25,619 nucleotides of DNA from Desulfobacula sp. GTDB lineage: Bacteria > Desulfobacterota > Desulfobacteria > Desulfobacterales > Desulfobacteraceae. Location of the stretch: assembly GCA_018702715.1 (NCBI GenBank), contig JABIYQ010000559.1:1-25619 (forward strand). The letters run 5' to 3'. Below are positions 1-8,133 of this stretch, one piece after another. Within the stretch, counting starts at the first letter, position 1. Each line of letters begins with the position of its first letter. Made by a program: the position numbers and the translations under genes. The notes under the pieces were generated by a model. That model ran no database searches. It saw only the letters and a list, made by a program, of their open reading frames with translations, and was not told where the DNA came from.

Positions 1-588
1 CAGAGAATCACATCCTACAGTCGATCCAGAACCATTGTTAGAAAACCAGAAACTGATCTTGAAAAAATTGCCAACGCCGGTCTTGACAGGCTTCATATAG
101 GACTTGAAACAGGGGATGCAGCCCTGCTTAAGAAAATCAAGAAAGGGGCCACGCCCGAGGATCATGTCAAAGGCGGCCAAAAGGCTATGAATGCAGGTTT
201 CCAAGTTTCAGAATATTGGATGCCGGCACTGGGAGGAAAGGCAATGTCTTACGACCATGCAAAAAACACGGCAATTATCCTCAATCAAATAAATCCCCAT
301 TACATCAGATCACGACCTTTTACCCCGCGACCCGGAACGATATTCTTTGAAAAAGCATCCAGAAATGAGCTGGAACGGTTGACCCCTAAAGAACAGCTTT
401 TGGAGATCAAACAAACACTTGAAGCCCTGAATGTAACTTCCAGAATATGCTTTGATCATGCAGGAAATTTTTGGAAGAAATCCAATGGAAGACTCCTTTT
501 AAGTCAAAGTTACGAAGGCTATAAATTTCCGGAAGAAAAAAAAAGTTTACTTGCATTAATTGAAAATAACTTAAGGGGGACCGGATGA
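1..588 (+). CDS. Radical SAM protein, C-terminal part (cut by window start)
   Basis: The reading frame is open from the first base, so this is the 3' part (195 codons) of a longer gene. The visible protein contains RLHIGLETGD followed by KKIKKGATPEDH and a G-rich turn, which is the late half of the radical SAM (Elp3/HemN-like) barrel, where the glutamate of the GLETGD strand contacts S-adenosylmethionine. The CxxxCxxC cluster motif would lie upstream of the window. After the barrel comes PFTPRPGT and a helical C-terminus. The first ATG visible in frame is at 187, but the homologous sequence clearly continues upstream of it, so 187 is not the true start. The stop overlaps the next gene's start by 4 bp (ATGA), implying translational coupling with the cyclase. 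The substrate cannot be named. Confidence 0.85.
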   Translation, partial: QRITSYSRSRTIVRKPETDLEKIANAGLDRLHIGLETGDAALLKKIKKGATPEDHVKGGQKAMNAGFQVSEYWMPALGGKAMSYDHAKNTAIILNQINPHYIRSRPFTPRPGTIFFEKASRNELERLTPKEQLLEIKQTLEALNVTSRICFDHAGNFWKKSNGRLLLSQSYEGYKFPEEKKSLLALIENNLRGTG

Positions 589-2147
589 ATAGAATTATCC
601 TTTTAACTCCTTTGGTCAACGGTTTGGGTGCCGTGGCTATCTATTTTTATTTTTCATTCATCCTGCCTTCCCATGAAATGATGGGTGATATACCGGCTTA
701 TTTTTCCCCGCTTTTTACTGCAATCGGAACTGTAGTGCTGTGTTTAATAGGACTTTTATTTTTCCGGAAATCCTTAAGAAACATGTTTGATGTGGCACTT
801 GATAAAACACAAATTCATTCTCTTGAAGAATCGGAAATTCATCACCTTCAAAGAGAAGCACTCAAATTTCCAATGGTTGTTGCACTTACCGGCTTTATGA
901 TCTGGGTACTGGCTGGTTTTATTTTCGGTTTTTTAGAACCGTTGATCACAGCCAGGATTTTTAATGTTAAGACGCCTGATCTCGTTTTTTGTATGAGACG
1001 ATTTTTAGGGATCTCTCTCCTTGGAGGAGGCATTACCTCTTTGATTCTATATTTTGTTATGGAAAATACATGGAGATCATATGTCCCTAATTTTTTTCCT
1101 GAAGGTCATTTAAACAGAGTAAAACACGTGTTCAAGCTTAATGTGAGAAAACGATTCTTAATCGTATTTTTGGGTATAATCTTTATCCCATTACCCACAA
1201 TGGGTATGACCATTTTTGCAAGTATCCGGGAAATGAATATGTCAGATGCCATCACAAGGAGCCAGATCATTGATTCGCTTGTTTGGGAATTGGGATTCAT
1301 CGCTTTTGATTTAGTGGCAATTGTCATCATACTGGCATATTTTTTAACAAAAAGCATTTTGGTTCCGCTCATAGGTATTAAAAAAGCCATTAAAGAGATT
1401 GAAAACAATAATCTGGATACCCAGGTAAAAATTTTATCCAATGATGAGTTGGGAGAGGTGGCTGAAGGATTTAATTTGATGATTAACAGCTTAAAGGAAA
1501 GCCAAAAGTTAAGAGAATCTTTTGGGAAATATGTGTGCAAGGAAATCCGGGATGAAATAATTGCCGGTAATCCAACACTTGATGGTGAAATGAAAAGAGC
1601 AACTCTGCTGTTTTCAGATCTGAGAAATTTTACAGGTCTTGTGGAAAAAAATCATCCCAAACAAGTTGTGGAAATCATGAATCAGTATTTTAACGAAATG
1701 TCTTTAGCAGTAAAAGAACATAAAGGTCTTATCCTTCAATATGTAGGAGATGAAATAGAGGCGGCTTTTGGTGTACCCATCGGTTTTGATGACCATCCGG
1801 AAATGGCTGTAAAAGCAGCACTTAAAATGAGAGACAGGCTTGCCCTGTTAAATAAAAAACTTGAGCAGGATGGCTTTGAACCCCTGGCCCATGGTATCGG
1901 AATCCATTCAGGTGCAGTGCTTGCGGGTAATATTGGAAGCACTGAGAGAATGTCATATTCGCTGGTGGGGGATACTGTTAACTCAGCATCAAGGATTGAA
2001 GGGCTTACTAAAGATTACGGGTGTGATATTATTTTGAGCCAGACCACATACAATCTTTTAACAGGATACTATAAAACACAGCAGCTTGCTCCGGTAAGAG
2101 TTAAGGGCAAGGAGGATGAGCTTATTATATATAAACTTTTATCATAG
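585..2147 (+). CDS. Membrane-anchored class III adenylate/guanylate cyclase with HAMP domain
   Basis: 520 aa. About six hydrophobic segments (roughly 5-27, 42-60, 95-118, 140-158, 190-212, 236-260) precede a HAMP linker (about 255-308), then a class III cyclase domain (about 335-515). The two metal-binding aspartates are visible: D345 in LLFSDLRNFT and D389 in QYVGDEIEAAFG. The transition-state pair N466/R470 is in VGDTVNSASR. It should make a cyclic nucleotide from NTP in the cytoplasm under control of a membrane signal. The substrate-choosing positions are atypical: Q385 where adenylate cyclases usually have Lys, and S459 where they have Asp or Thr, so cAMP versus cGMP is open. The start overlaps the radical SAM stop. 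The second-messenger class is well supported; the product is not. Confidence 0.9.
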   Translation: MNRIILLTPLVNGLGAVAIYFYFSFILPSHEMMGDIPAYFSPLFTAIGTVVLCLIGLLFFRKSLRNMFDVALDKTQIHSLEESEIHHLQREALKFPMVVALTGFMIWVLAGFIFGFLEPLITARIFNVKTPDLVFCMRRFLGISLLGGGITSLILYFVMENTWRSYVPNFFPEGHLNRVKHVFKLNVRKRFLIVFLGIIFIPLPTMGMTIFASIREMNMSDAITRSQIIDSLVWELGFIAFDLVAIVIILAYFLTKSILVPLIGIKKAIKEIENNNLDTQVKILSNDELGEVAEGFNLMINSLKESQKLRESFGKYVCKEIRDEIIAGNPTLDGEMKRATLLFSDLRNFTGLVEKNHPKQVVEIMNQYFNEMSLAVKEHKGLILQYVGDEIEAAFGVPIGFDDHPEMAVKAALKMRDRLALLNKKLEQDGFEPLAHGIGIHSGAVLAGNIGSTERMSYSLVGDTVNSASRIEGLTKDYGCDIILSQTTYNLLTGYYKTQQLAPVRVKGKEDELIIYKLLS

Positions 2148-2263
2148 AAACATGAGGCATTGTTTTTCGCATGGTGTGGTATAATTTGGTATACTTTTTT
2201 GCAACAAAAAAAATAAATGGATTCCTATAATAATTTGGATAAAAAATATAATGAAGCTTAAAG

Positions 2264-2950
2264 ATGCTATTTAAAGATGAAAATGAGTTTTCACTTTTTC
2301 CAAAATGTTTTTTTTTGGCCGCCATTATTTTTGTAACTCTTTTAGCCGGCCATTTAATGTTCAACGATATAGATGAGTTGTCTTCTTTCTTAAAACCCTA
2401 TGCCATAAACGGTGATTTTAATCGCCAGGTTGTTCTGATGTTTTGTTTAGTATTTTATGTTTCAAGATTAATTGTCACTGTATTTATTTTTTTAAAACGA
2501 AAAATGGCCTGGAGTGAAATGCTTTTTGTTTCAACTCTGATGTCCTTTGCCTTATTTTCATTTGTCAAAGTGGGCGGCAACTCTTATCAACCGATTGGAG
2601 TTTTGGATTATTTTAGCATACTATTATATCTGATCGGTTCATGGTTGAATACAATTTCTGAATACACAAGATATCTGTGGAAAAGCCATGATAAAAATAA
2701 AGGGCACCTCTATACCCAGGGCTTGTTTAAATATTGCATGCATATCAATTATTTCGGTGATATACTTCTTTTTATCGGTTTTGCTATGCTTACTCGCCAT
2801 TTGTCAATGGTGGTCATTCCCCTTGTCATGGCTTTGAATTTTATATTTTTTATTATCCCCAGACTCGATACCTATCTGTCAAATAAATATGGTAAAGCGT
2901 TTAAAAAATATGCTGAAAAAACAAAAAAATTTATACCGGGAATTTACTAA
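2264..2950 (+). CDS. DUF1295 / isoprenylcysteine methyltransferase-like integral membrane protein
   Basis: 228 aa with about six membrane segments (roughly 14-32, 55-76, 86-102, 114-130, 163-177, 180-198). The C-terminal half carries the pattern of the steroid 5-alpha-reductase/ICMT/DUF1295 superfamily: GHLYTQGLFKYCMHINYFGD (147-166), then IPRLDTYLSNKYGKAF and a short basic tail ending in FIPGIY. Families with this fold are membrane methyltransferases or reductases acting on lipids or prenyl groups; the substrate here is unknown. There is no strong Shine-Dalgarno, only a weak purine run before the ATG at 2264. The 116-bp gap upstream is AT-rich with two TATAAT hexamers (2180-2185 and 2226-2231), neither with a convincing -35, so its own promoter is possible but unproven. 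The family is likely; the function is unassigned. Confidence 0.8.
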   Translation: MLFKDENEFSLFPKCFFLAAIIFVTLLAGHLMFNDIDELSSFLKPYAINGDFNRQVVLMFCLVFYVSRLIVTVFIFLKRKMAWSEMLFVSTLMSFALFSFVKVGGNSYQPIGVLDYFSILLYLIGSWLNTISEYTRYLWKSHDKNKGHLYTQGLFKYCMHINYFGDILLFIGFAMLTRHLSMVVIPLVMALNFIFFIIPRLDTYLSNKYGKAFKKYAEKTKKFIPGIY

Positions 2951-3033
2951 GACCTTGGATTTGAACTTTCGATTTTCCCTTGAACTGGCAATACGTATCA
3001 TAAGAATAAAAACAAATAGGCATAAATAATAAA

Positions 3034-4146
3034 ATGAACATTTTGAACCGGCCCTGGAAAATGGGAACACTTGAAATTAAAAATGCTTTGGTGCGCAGTG
3101 CCACGGATGAAGGATTGTCTACTGAAATAGGAGCTCCAACTCAAAGACTGATTAATGTCCTTGCAGCACTTGCAAAAGGAGGTGTGGGGTTGATCATTGC
3201 AGGAACAGCCTATATCAGCCGCCAAGGCAGATGGGGAAACACAGGCACTGGAATGGACAATGATAGACTTATCAAACCTTTAAGTCTATTGTGCAGGCAG
3301 GTTCAAAAAAAAGGAGGAATCCTTGCAGCCCAGTTATTGCATTGTGGGTCCACTGTAAATCCAACAATGCTGCATGAAAAAAAATCTCTTTTCGGACCTT
3401 CTAAGATGGATGATCCTGTTTCCGGGCTTCGGGTTCTGGAATTGAGCAAAGACCATATTTTAAAAATTGTGGATGATTATGCAAAAGCTGCTATGAGAGC
3501 AAAAAAAGCAGGATTCCAGGCGGTTCAGATCCATGCGGCCCACGGGTATCTGATCAATCAATTTTTAAGTGCATCACGAAATTGGCGTAAGGATCAATAC
3601 GGTGGATCACCAAAAAACCGGGCCCTTTTTTTGTATAACGTTTATGAAGCCGTCAGGGGGGAGGTGGGCAAAGATTTCCCCGTTTTTATCAAAATGAGCG
3701 CCTATGACGGATTTCACGGAGGCGTTATGCCCCAAGATGCAGTCCAGGTAGCCTCGGATCTGGATGCCATGGGAATCGATGCTATTGAGGTTAGCGCAGG
3801 CACCCCCGAGGGTGCTAAAAAAGGCGGCTGGGATCATATCATTCCAGCGCCTTTCAAGGAAGGCTCTTTGCTCAAATATGCCCTGCAGATCAAAGAAAAG
3901 GTCAATTGCCCTGTTATCTCAGTGGAAGGATGGCGGGATCCTCTGAAAGTTACAAAAACCTTAGAAAAAATAGATGCCGTCTCAATGAGCCGGCCTTTTA
4001 TCAGAGAACCTGATTTAGCCAATAGATGGTTAAATGGAGATCTTTCCACAGCCCTTTGCATATCCTGCAATAAATGTCTTGATCTAACATTGAAATCTGG
4101 ATTGGGGTGTATTTTTCATAAACGCAAGAAAAATGAAAACGCTTAA
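3034..4146 (+). CDS. NADH:flavin oxidoreductase, Old Yellow Enzyme family, with C-terminal Cys cluster
   Basis: 370 aa, a single TIM-barrel flavoprotein. The active-site stretch QIHAAHGYLINQFLSASRN (165-183) has the H167/H170 pair that binds the substrate carbonyl and Y172 as proton donor. The late barrel SMSRPFIREPDLANRW (317-332) is the FMN phosphate region. The C-terminus has C342, C345, C348 and C359 (CISCNKC then GLGC), the cluster pattern of the 2,4-dienoyl-CoA reductase/trimethylamine dehydrogenase branch that binds 4Fe-4S. The FAD/NADPH half of those roughly 640-aa enzymes is absent, so electrons probably come from a separate partner. A role in enoate or dienoyl-CoA reduction is inferred. 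It ends 18 bp from the convergent diguanylate cyclase gene. Family confidence is high; substrate unknown. Confidence 0.9.
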   Translation: MNILNRPWKMGTLEIKNALVRSATDEGLSTEIGAPTQRLINVLAALAKGGVGLIIAGTAYISRQGRWGNTGTGMDNDRLIKPLSLLCRQVQKKGGILAAQLLHCGSTVNPTMLHEKKSLFGPSKMDDPVSGLRVLELSKDHILKIVDDYAKAAMRAKKAGFQAVQIHAAHGYLINQFLSASRNWRKDQYGGSPKNRALFLYNVYEAVRGEVGKDFPVFIKMSAYDGFHGGVMPQDAVQVASDLDAMGIDAIEVSAGTPEGAKKGGWDHIIPAPFKEGSLLKYALQIKEKVNCPVISVEGWRDPLKVTKTLEKIDAVSMSRPFIREPDLANRWLNGDLSTALCISCNKCLDLTLKSGLGCIFHKRKKNENA

Positions 4147-4164
4147 CTTCACTATAACACTATT

Positions 4165-5370
4165 TTATTTGCTGACGCAATTTCGCCCTTTCCCTTTAGC
4201 TCTATAAAGGGCCTTATCTGCGAGTTTTAAAACCTGGTCAGATGTTTTAGCCTTTTCATTTCTTTCAGCATACCCAATACTAATTGTGACTTCCACCTCA
4301 CGATTATTCTTCTTTGTTTTCTTTTTTTTATCTTTTACCCGTCTTTCTTGTTTTCGCAACATAAACCGATTGTCCGCAACATTTGCCCGTAACAGCTCAA
4401 GATGAACCTTAACTTCAGAGGCAGCCATACCGGAAAATACCACTGTAAACTCTTCTCCACCATATCGGAAAGACTTTCCGCCACCCGTGACCGCCTTTAA
4501 TTTATTACATAAAAGGCGCAACACATCATCGCCTGCATCATGGCCATAGGTATCATTAAATTTTTTGAAATGATCGACATCCACCATGGCAATAGAGTAT
4601 TTGCTTCCAAGCTTGTTAAATGTTTCATTCAGTGCTCTTCGACCCGGCAGATTGGTCAGTTCATCAAGATAAGCCATGCGATATGATTCACTTACCAGTG
4701 TCAATAAAGGAAGTAACAATACAAAACTGAATAGAATCGCTATCGTTACAAGGTCCTTTGCCGGAAATGTTATCGCGTATAGCACCAGAATCATGGCTGT
4801 TATAATAGCACTGCGAAAAGGATTAGCCCGGTACAGATAAGAAAGACTCACAATAAACAGACTAATCAAAATAGAAAGCAAGGCGGTTTGTGAAAAAAAC
4901 AGCAGTTTAACCTCTAACTCGGGGAAAAGTGCCATATTAATAATATGAACCCATTCAGGATTTTTAGTTTTAATCAACCAGACCAGGAGAATTAACTGGA
5001 AAGCGATAAAGGCAAGCCGTGATAAACCCGTCAATGTAGTGATCCCACGCTCTGAGTAAAAAGAAATCACTGCAATGTTCAGGGCAAGAAATATTACAAT
5101 AGTGTTCAGGATCAGAGCGTTATTGTTGCCACCTATCACGGGCAACCAAAACAAATAAGCATAAACCAGTGAAAAAAGGATTGTACTAAAGATCACAAGA
5201 CTGCGGTTGAATCTTATACCCATTACAAAAGAAATTAACATCAGCATAAAAGGTAATAACTCCAATACTGGAAGATATCGAGCAGATATCTGCGGGATCA
5301 GTCTTGTGGAAAAAATAGCAATGCTAAGAAAGATTAAGTTAAAAAACAGACCTGCCAATATTCTTTTCAT
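4165..5370 (-). CDS. Membrane GGDEF diguanylate cyclase
   Basis: An N-terminal membrane sensor of about seven or eight hydrophobic segments (to about residue 230, counted from a possible TTG start at 5379) is followed by a GGDEF domain opening with AYLDELTNLPGRRAL. VDVDHFKKFNDTYGHDAGD carries metal and GTP-binding residues. The active loop is intact GGEEF (about 307-311). The inhibitory RxxD site five residues before it is absent (TGGG there), so product feedback through a primary I-site is not expected. A lysine-rich insert (about 342-358) lies in the domain; I believe it is typical of this subfamily. It should make cyclic di-GMP from two GTP at the inner membrane. I chose the ATG at 5370: a GGAG lies 12 nt upstream of it but only 3 nt upstream of the TTG at 5379. 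It is transcribed toward the flavoprotein gene. Confidence 0.9.
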   Translation of the reverse strand: MKRILAGLFFNLIFLSIAIFSTRLIPQISARYLPVLELLPFMLMLISFVMGIRFNRSLVIFSTILFSLVYAYLFWLPVIGGNNNALILNTIVIFLALNIAVISFYSERGITTLTGLSRLAFIAFQLILLVWLIKTKNPEWVHIINMALFPELEVKLLFFSQTALLSILISLFIVSLSYLYRANPFRSAIITAMILVLYAITFPAKDLVTIAILFSFVLLLPLLTLVSESYRMAYLDELTNLPGRRALNETFNKLGSKYSIAMVDVDHFKKFNDTYGHDAGDDVLRLLCNKLKAVTGGGKSFRYGGEEFTVVFSGMAASEVKVHLELLRANVADNRFMLRKQERRVKDKKKKTKKNNREVEVTISIGYAERNEKAKTSDQVLKLADKALYRAKGKGRNCVSK

Positions 5371-5456
5371 TACAAACAAAATCTCCAGTACTATTTTAGA
5401 GAAAAAATATGTATCAAAAATTTCGTATCAATATTTCTGATATCTGTAAAGGTATA

Positions 5457-5486
5457 TTAACTATTCAGCTTTTATGAAATTATAAT
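5457..5486 (+). promoter_or_regulatory. Candidate sigma70 promoter for the tdh-kbl operon
   Basis: A perfect TATAAT -10 lies at 5481-5486 with TTAACT (4 of 6 to TTGACA) at 5457-5462 and an 18-bp spacer. Transcription would start near 5493, leaving a leader of about 120 nt before tdh. Called from consensus only. Confidence 0.4.
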
Positions 5487-5509
5487 TTATTGTAGGAAGA
5501 GGTGCTTTG

Positions 5510-5581
5510 ATGGGGCTTGAATCTCCGCGGATAGTATTTATTTCCCATCTGTGTTATAAAAATGGTATGGAAAAATATTAG
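5510..5581 (+). CDS. Possible 23-codon leader peptide upstream of tdh
   Basis: An ATG at 5510 opens 23 codons (beginning MGLESPRIVF) ending at TAG 5579-5581. An AGGAAGAGG purine run (5494-5502) sits 7 nt before the start, a better ribosome site than that of tdh itself. It lies between the predicted promoter and tdh, 29 nt before the tdh start. No threonine or glycine codon run is present beyond ordinary frequency, so a classic attenuator is not supported. It could be a coupling uORF or chance. Confidence 0.25.
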   Translation: MGLESPRIVFISHLCYKNGMEKY

Positions 5582-5610
5582 TATTTATACAAATCGATTG
5601 GATTAATACT

Positions 5611-6645
5611 ATGAAAACAATGAAAGCAATTGTCAAAGCAAAATCTGAAAAAGGATTATGGCTTCAGGATGTTCCCATCCCGGACATCGGCCACAATGAA
5701 GTTTTAATAAAAATTAAGAAAACTGCCATTTGTGGTACGGATGTTCACATCTATAACTGGGACAAATGGTCGCAGCAAACCATTCCTGTTCCCATGCACG
5801 TTGGCCACGAATTTGTGGGAATAATTGAAAAAACAGGTTCCCATGTAAAGGATTTTTTGCCTGGTGACCTGGTCTCAGGAGAAGGCCATCTGGTTTGCGG
5901 CCATTGCAGGAACTGTCTGGCCGGACGAAGGCATTTATGCATGAACACAAAAGGGGTGGGTGTAAACAGACCGGGGGCCTATGCCCAGTATCTTGCTATA
6001 CCCGTAACCAATGTCTGGTATTGTGATAAAAATATTCCCCTGGATGTGCTGGCCTGTTTTGATCCCCTTGGAAATGCCACTCACACTACACTTTCTTTTG
6101 ATGTTCTGGGAGAAGATGTCCTTATAACCGGTGCCGGTCCCATTGGATGTATGGCTGCTGCCATTGCAAGACATGCAGGAGCCAGATTTGTGGTGGTAAC
6201 AGATGTGAATCCTTACAGACTAGCCCTTGCCAAAAAAGCAGGTGCCACCCTGACCATTGATGTGAGCAAATACAGCATTGAACAAGCCCAAAAAAAACTG
6301 GGTATGAAAGAAGGATTTGATGTGGCCTTGGAAATGTCAGGAAACCCTACAGCCTTAAGATCAATCCTTGATAACATGTGTCATGGCGGGAAAATTGCCC
6401 TTCTAGGCATTATGCCCGACAATACGGATATTGACTGGAATAAGGTTGTATTTAACATGCTGACTATCAAAGGTATTTATGGCAGGGAAATGTATGAGAC
6501 CTGGTATAAGATGAGCAGTATGATCCAGACCGGCCTTGATATATCCCCCTTAATCACCCATAAATTTCATTACACCCAATTTGAAAAAGGATTTGATGTA
6601 ATGAGATCAGGTCAATCAGGGAAAGTCATTCTTGATTGGGATTAG
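5611..6645 (+). CDS. tdh: L-threonine 3-dehydrogenase
   Basis: 344 aa, closely similar along its whole length to the E. coli Tdh sequence as I recall it. It oxidises L-threonine to 2-amino-3-ketobutyrate with NAD+ in the cytoplasm. Visible features: catalytic zinc residues C41 and H66/E67 (AICGTDVHIYNW and VGHEF), the structural zinc cysteines C96, C99, C102 and C110 in the lobe after SGEGH, the Rossmann turn GAGPIG (174-179), and the family tail MRSGQSGKVILDWD. The chosen ATG at 5611 has a weak GGA 8 nt upstream; an in-frame ATG at 5620 matches the E. coli start and is possible. kbl follows 211 bp downstream, completing the two-step pathway to glycine and acetyl-CoA. Identification is strong. 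Confidence 0.97.
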   Translation: MKTMKAIVKAKSEKGLWLQDVPIPDIGHNEVLIKIKKTAICGTDVHIYNWDKWSQQTIPVPMHVGHEFVGIIEKTGSHVKDFLPGDLVSGEGHLVCGHCRNCLAGRRHLCMNTKGVGVNRPGAYAQYLAIPVTNVWYCDKNIPLDVLACFDPLGNATHTTLSFDVLGEDVLITGAGPIGCMAAAIARHAGARFVVVTDVNPYRLALAKKAGATLTIDVSKYSIEQAQKKLGMKEGFDVALEMSGNPTALRSILDNMCHGGKIALLGIMPDNTDIDWNKVVFNMLTIKGIYGREMYETWYKMSSMIQTGLDISPLITHKFHYTQFEKGFDVMRSGQSGKVILDWD

Positions 6646-6689
6646 CCAAATTTAGCTCAGGCACTATTTAGTACCTGACCGAAAACCCA

Positions 6690-6826
6690 TGTTTGGACGA
6701 AAAGTTGCCCATATGCAAGGCGCAAGAAATTTTGAAACCGGAGTGTACTGTAGTACATGAGGCCCGATTTATAATTTGGCAGAATTTTGCAGCAACGCAG
6801 CAGATGGGTGAGTTTTCGTTCAAACA
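6690..6826. repeat. MITE/REP-like hairpin element between tdh and kbl
   Basis: Terminal arms 6690-6712 and 6804-6826 are inverted repeats matching at 19 of 23 positions (GTTTGGACGAAAA against the complement of TTTTCGTTCAAAC). Inside is a perfect small palindrome, TGTACT-GT-AGTACA (6744-6757), and GC-rich flanks GCAAGGCGC and GCAGCAACGCAG. A 9-bp direct repeat CACTATTTA occurs at 6662-6670 and 6825-6833, possibly a target duplication, though the left copy is 19 bp outside the arm and lies within a small hairpin (6657-6678). The composition resembles dispersed proteobacterial repeats recalled from other genomes. It would be transcribed within the tdh-kbl mRNA. Confidence 0.65.
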
Positions 6827-6856
6827 CTATTTAATTTTTTTTTGGAGTAAAACAAA

Positions 6857-8080
6857 ATGCCCACCAACAAACTTGATATATCCCTGACAGGAGAATTGGA
6901 AGCCTTAAAACAAGAAGGAAGAGCTAAAGCACCAGAAAGAATAATTGAACAATATATCCCCCCAGAGGGCAAAAAAGGACCCAGGTATAAACTTGTCGGA
7001 AGTGATAAGCAATTTATAAGGCTGAATTCCAATTCTTATTTGTCCCTTTCCAATCATAGCGAACTTGCAGCTGCGGCAGATGAAGCAACCCAAAAATTCG
7101 GAGTTGGGCCCGGGGCCGTAAGATTTATTGATGGAACCTTTATCCATCATGACCAGCTTGAAAAAAGAGTGGCCGAATTTGTTGGAAAACCGGCTGCCAA
7201 AATTTTTAACTCTGCCTATACCTCAAACTGCGGACTGGCCCTCACTATTTCCAATAATAAAACCCATTGGATTGGAGACCAGCTCAACCATAACAGTATT
7301 ATCAGGGCCATGCGGATCAGTAATATCCCAAGCGCTAACAAGGGCATTTTCAAACACAATGATATGGCAGACCTTGAGCGCTGCCTTAAACAAGTTCCCC
7401 AGGGTATCGAACGTGTAGTGGTAATATTTGACGGAATCTTCAGCATGCGGGGAGATTATGCCCCTATAAATGAAATCAATACGATCTGCAATGCATATGA
7501 TTCAAAATTCAAAGATGGTGTAATTACTATTGTTGATGACTCACACGGGATGGGTGCCTATGGGGAAACCGGCCGGGGAACGGCCCAGTTTTGCAAAGCC
7601 CTGCCCGATATCATTGTTGGAACATTTGGAAAAGCCTTTGGGGTGAATGGTGGTTTTATAGCAGCAAGCACAGCCCTTGTTGAAGCTATTCGACAAAAAG
7701 CAGATACCTATATTTATACCAATCCTTTGAGTGTTGCTGACTGTGCTGCCGCCATAAAAGCCATTGATATCTGTGACAATGATGAGGGTCTTGCCCTGCT
7801 AAAGAATTTAAAAGAAAGAACGGCCCAGTTTAGAAAAGGACTTGACCAACTTGGAAAAGAATCCATTCCAGGTCCTCATCCCGTTGTTCCGCTAATGGTG
7901 AGGGATACAAAAAAAACCCATGCCCTTGTAAAATATTTATTTGATCATGGTGTGCTGGTTGTGGGATTGACCTTTCCCGTTGTGCCAAAAGGAGATGAGA
8001 CCATCAGATTTCAGATTAATGCCTGCCATACCTCTGCAGATATTGAATATGTTATTGAATTATTGAATACTTTTGAATAA
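6857..8080 (+). CDS. kbl: 2-amino-3-ketobutyrate CoA ligase (glycine C-acetyltransferase)
   Basis: 407 aa, a PLP-dependent alpha-oxoamine synthase. It cleaves 2-amino-3-ketobutyrate with CoA to glycine and acetyl-CoA. The PLP lysine is K259 in GTFGKAFGVNGGF. The cofactor-ring aspartate and histidine are in VDDSHGMGAYGETGRGT (D227, H230). GDQLNHNSIIRA (140-151) is the usual substrate and cofactor loop. Length is near the family norm of about 400. A good Shine-Dalgarno GGAG (6844-6847) lies 9 nt before the ATG. The fold alone does not distinguish KBL from 8-amino-7-oxononanoate or 5-aminolevulinate synthases; the position directly after tdh decides it. The hairpin element upstream probably sits inside the operon transcript. 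Confidence 0.93.
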   Translation: MPTNKLDISLTGELEALKQEGRAKAPERIIEQYIPPEGKKGPRYKLVGSDKQFIRLNSNSYLSLSNHSELAAAADEATQKFGVGPGAVRFIDGTFIHHDQLEKRVAEFVGKPAAKIFNSAYTSNCGLALTISNNKTHWIGDQLNHNSIIRAMRISNIPSANKGIFKHNDMADLERCLKQVPQGIERVVVIFDGIFSMRGDYAPINEINTICNAYDSKFKDGVITIVDDSHGMGAYGETGRGTAQFCKALPDIIVGTFGKAFGVNGGFIAASTALVEAIRQKADTYIYTNPLSVADCAAAIKAIDICDNDEGLALLKNLKERTAQFRKGLDQLGKESIPGPHPVVPLMVRDTKKTHALVKYLFDHGVLVVGLTFPVVPKGDETIRFQINACHTSADIEYVIELLNTFE

Positions 8081-8133
8081 CACCCTTGGATATTTGCCAC
8101 AAAAAATTTTACCTAACCCGTTCCAGGCTGGTC

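Noticed and set aside
1106..1540. A 144-codon minus-strand ORF opposite the cyclase gene
   Set aside because: It is antisense to the HAMP and membrane region of a well-supported gene, with no motifs; a typical shadow in AT-rich coding DNA.
6693..6887. A 64-codon plus-strand ORF between tdh and kbl
   Set aside because: It lies almost wholly within the hairpin repeat element, overlaps the kbl start in another frame and has no recognisable protein features.
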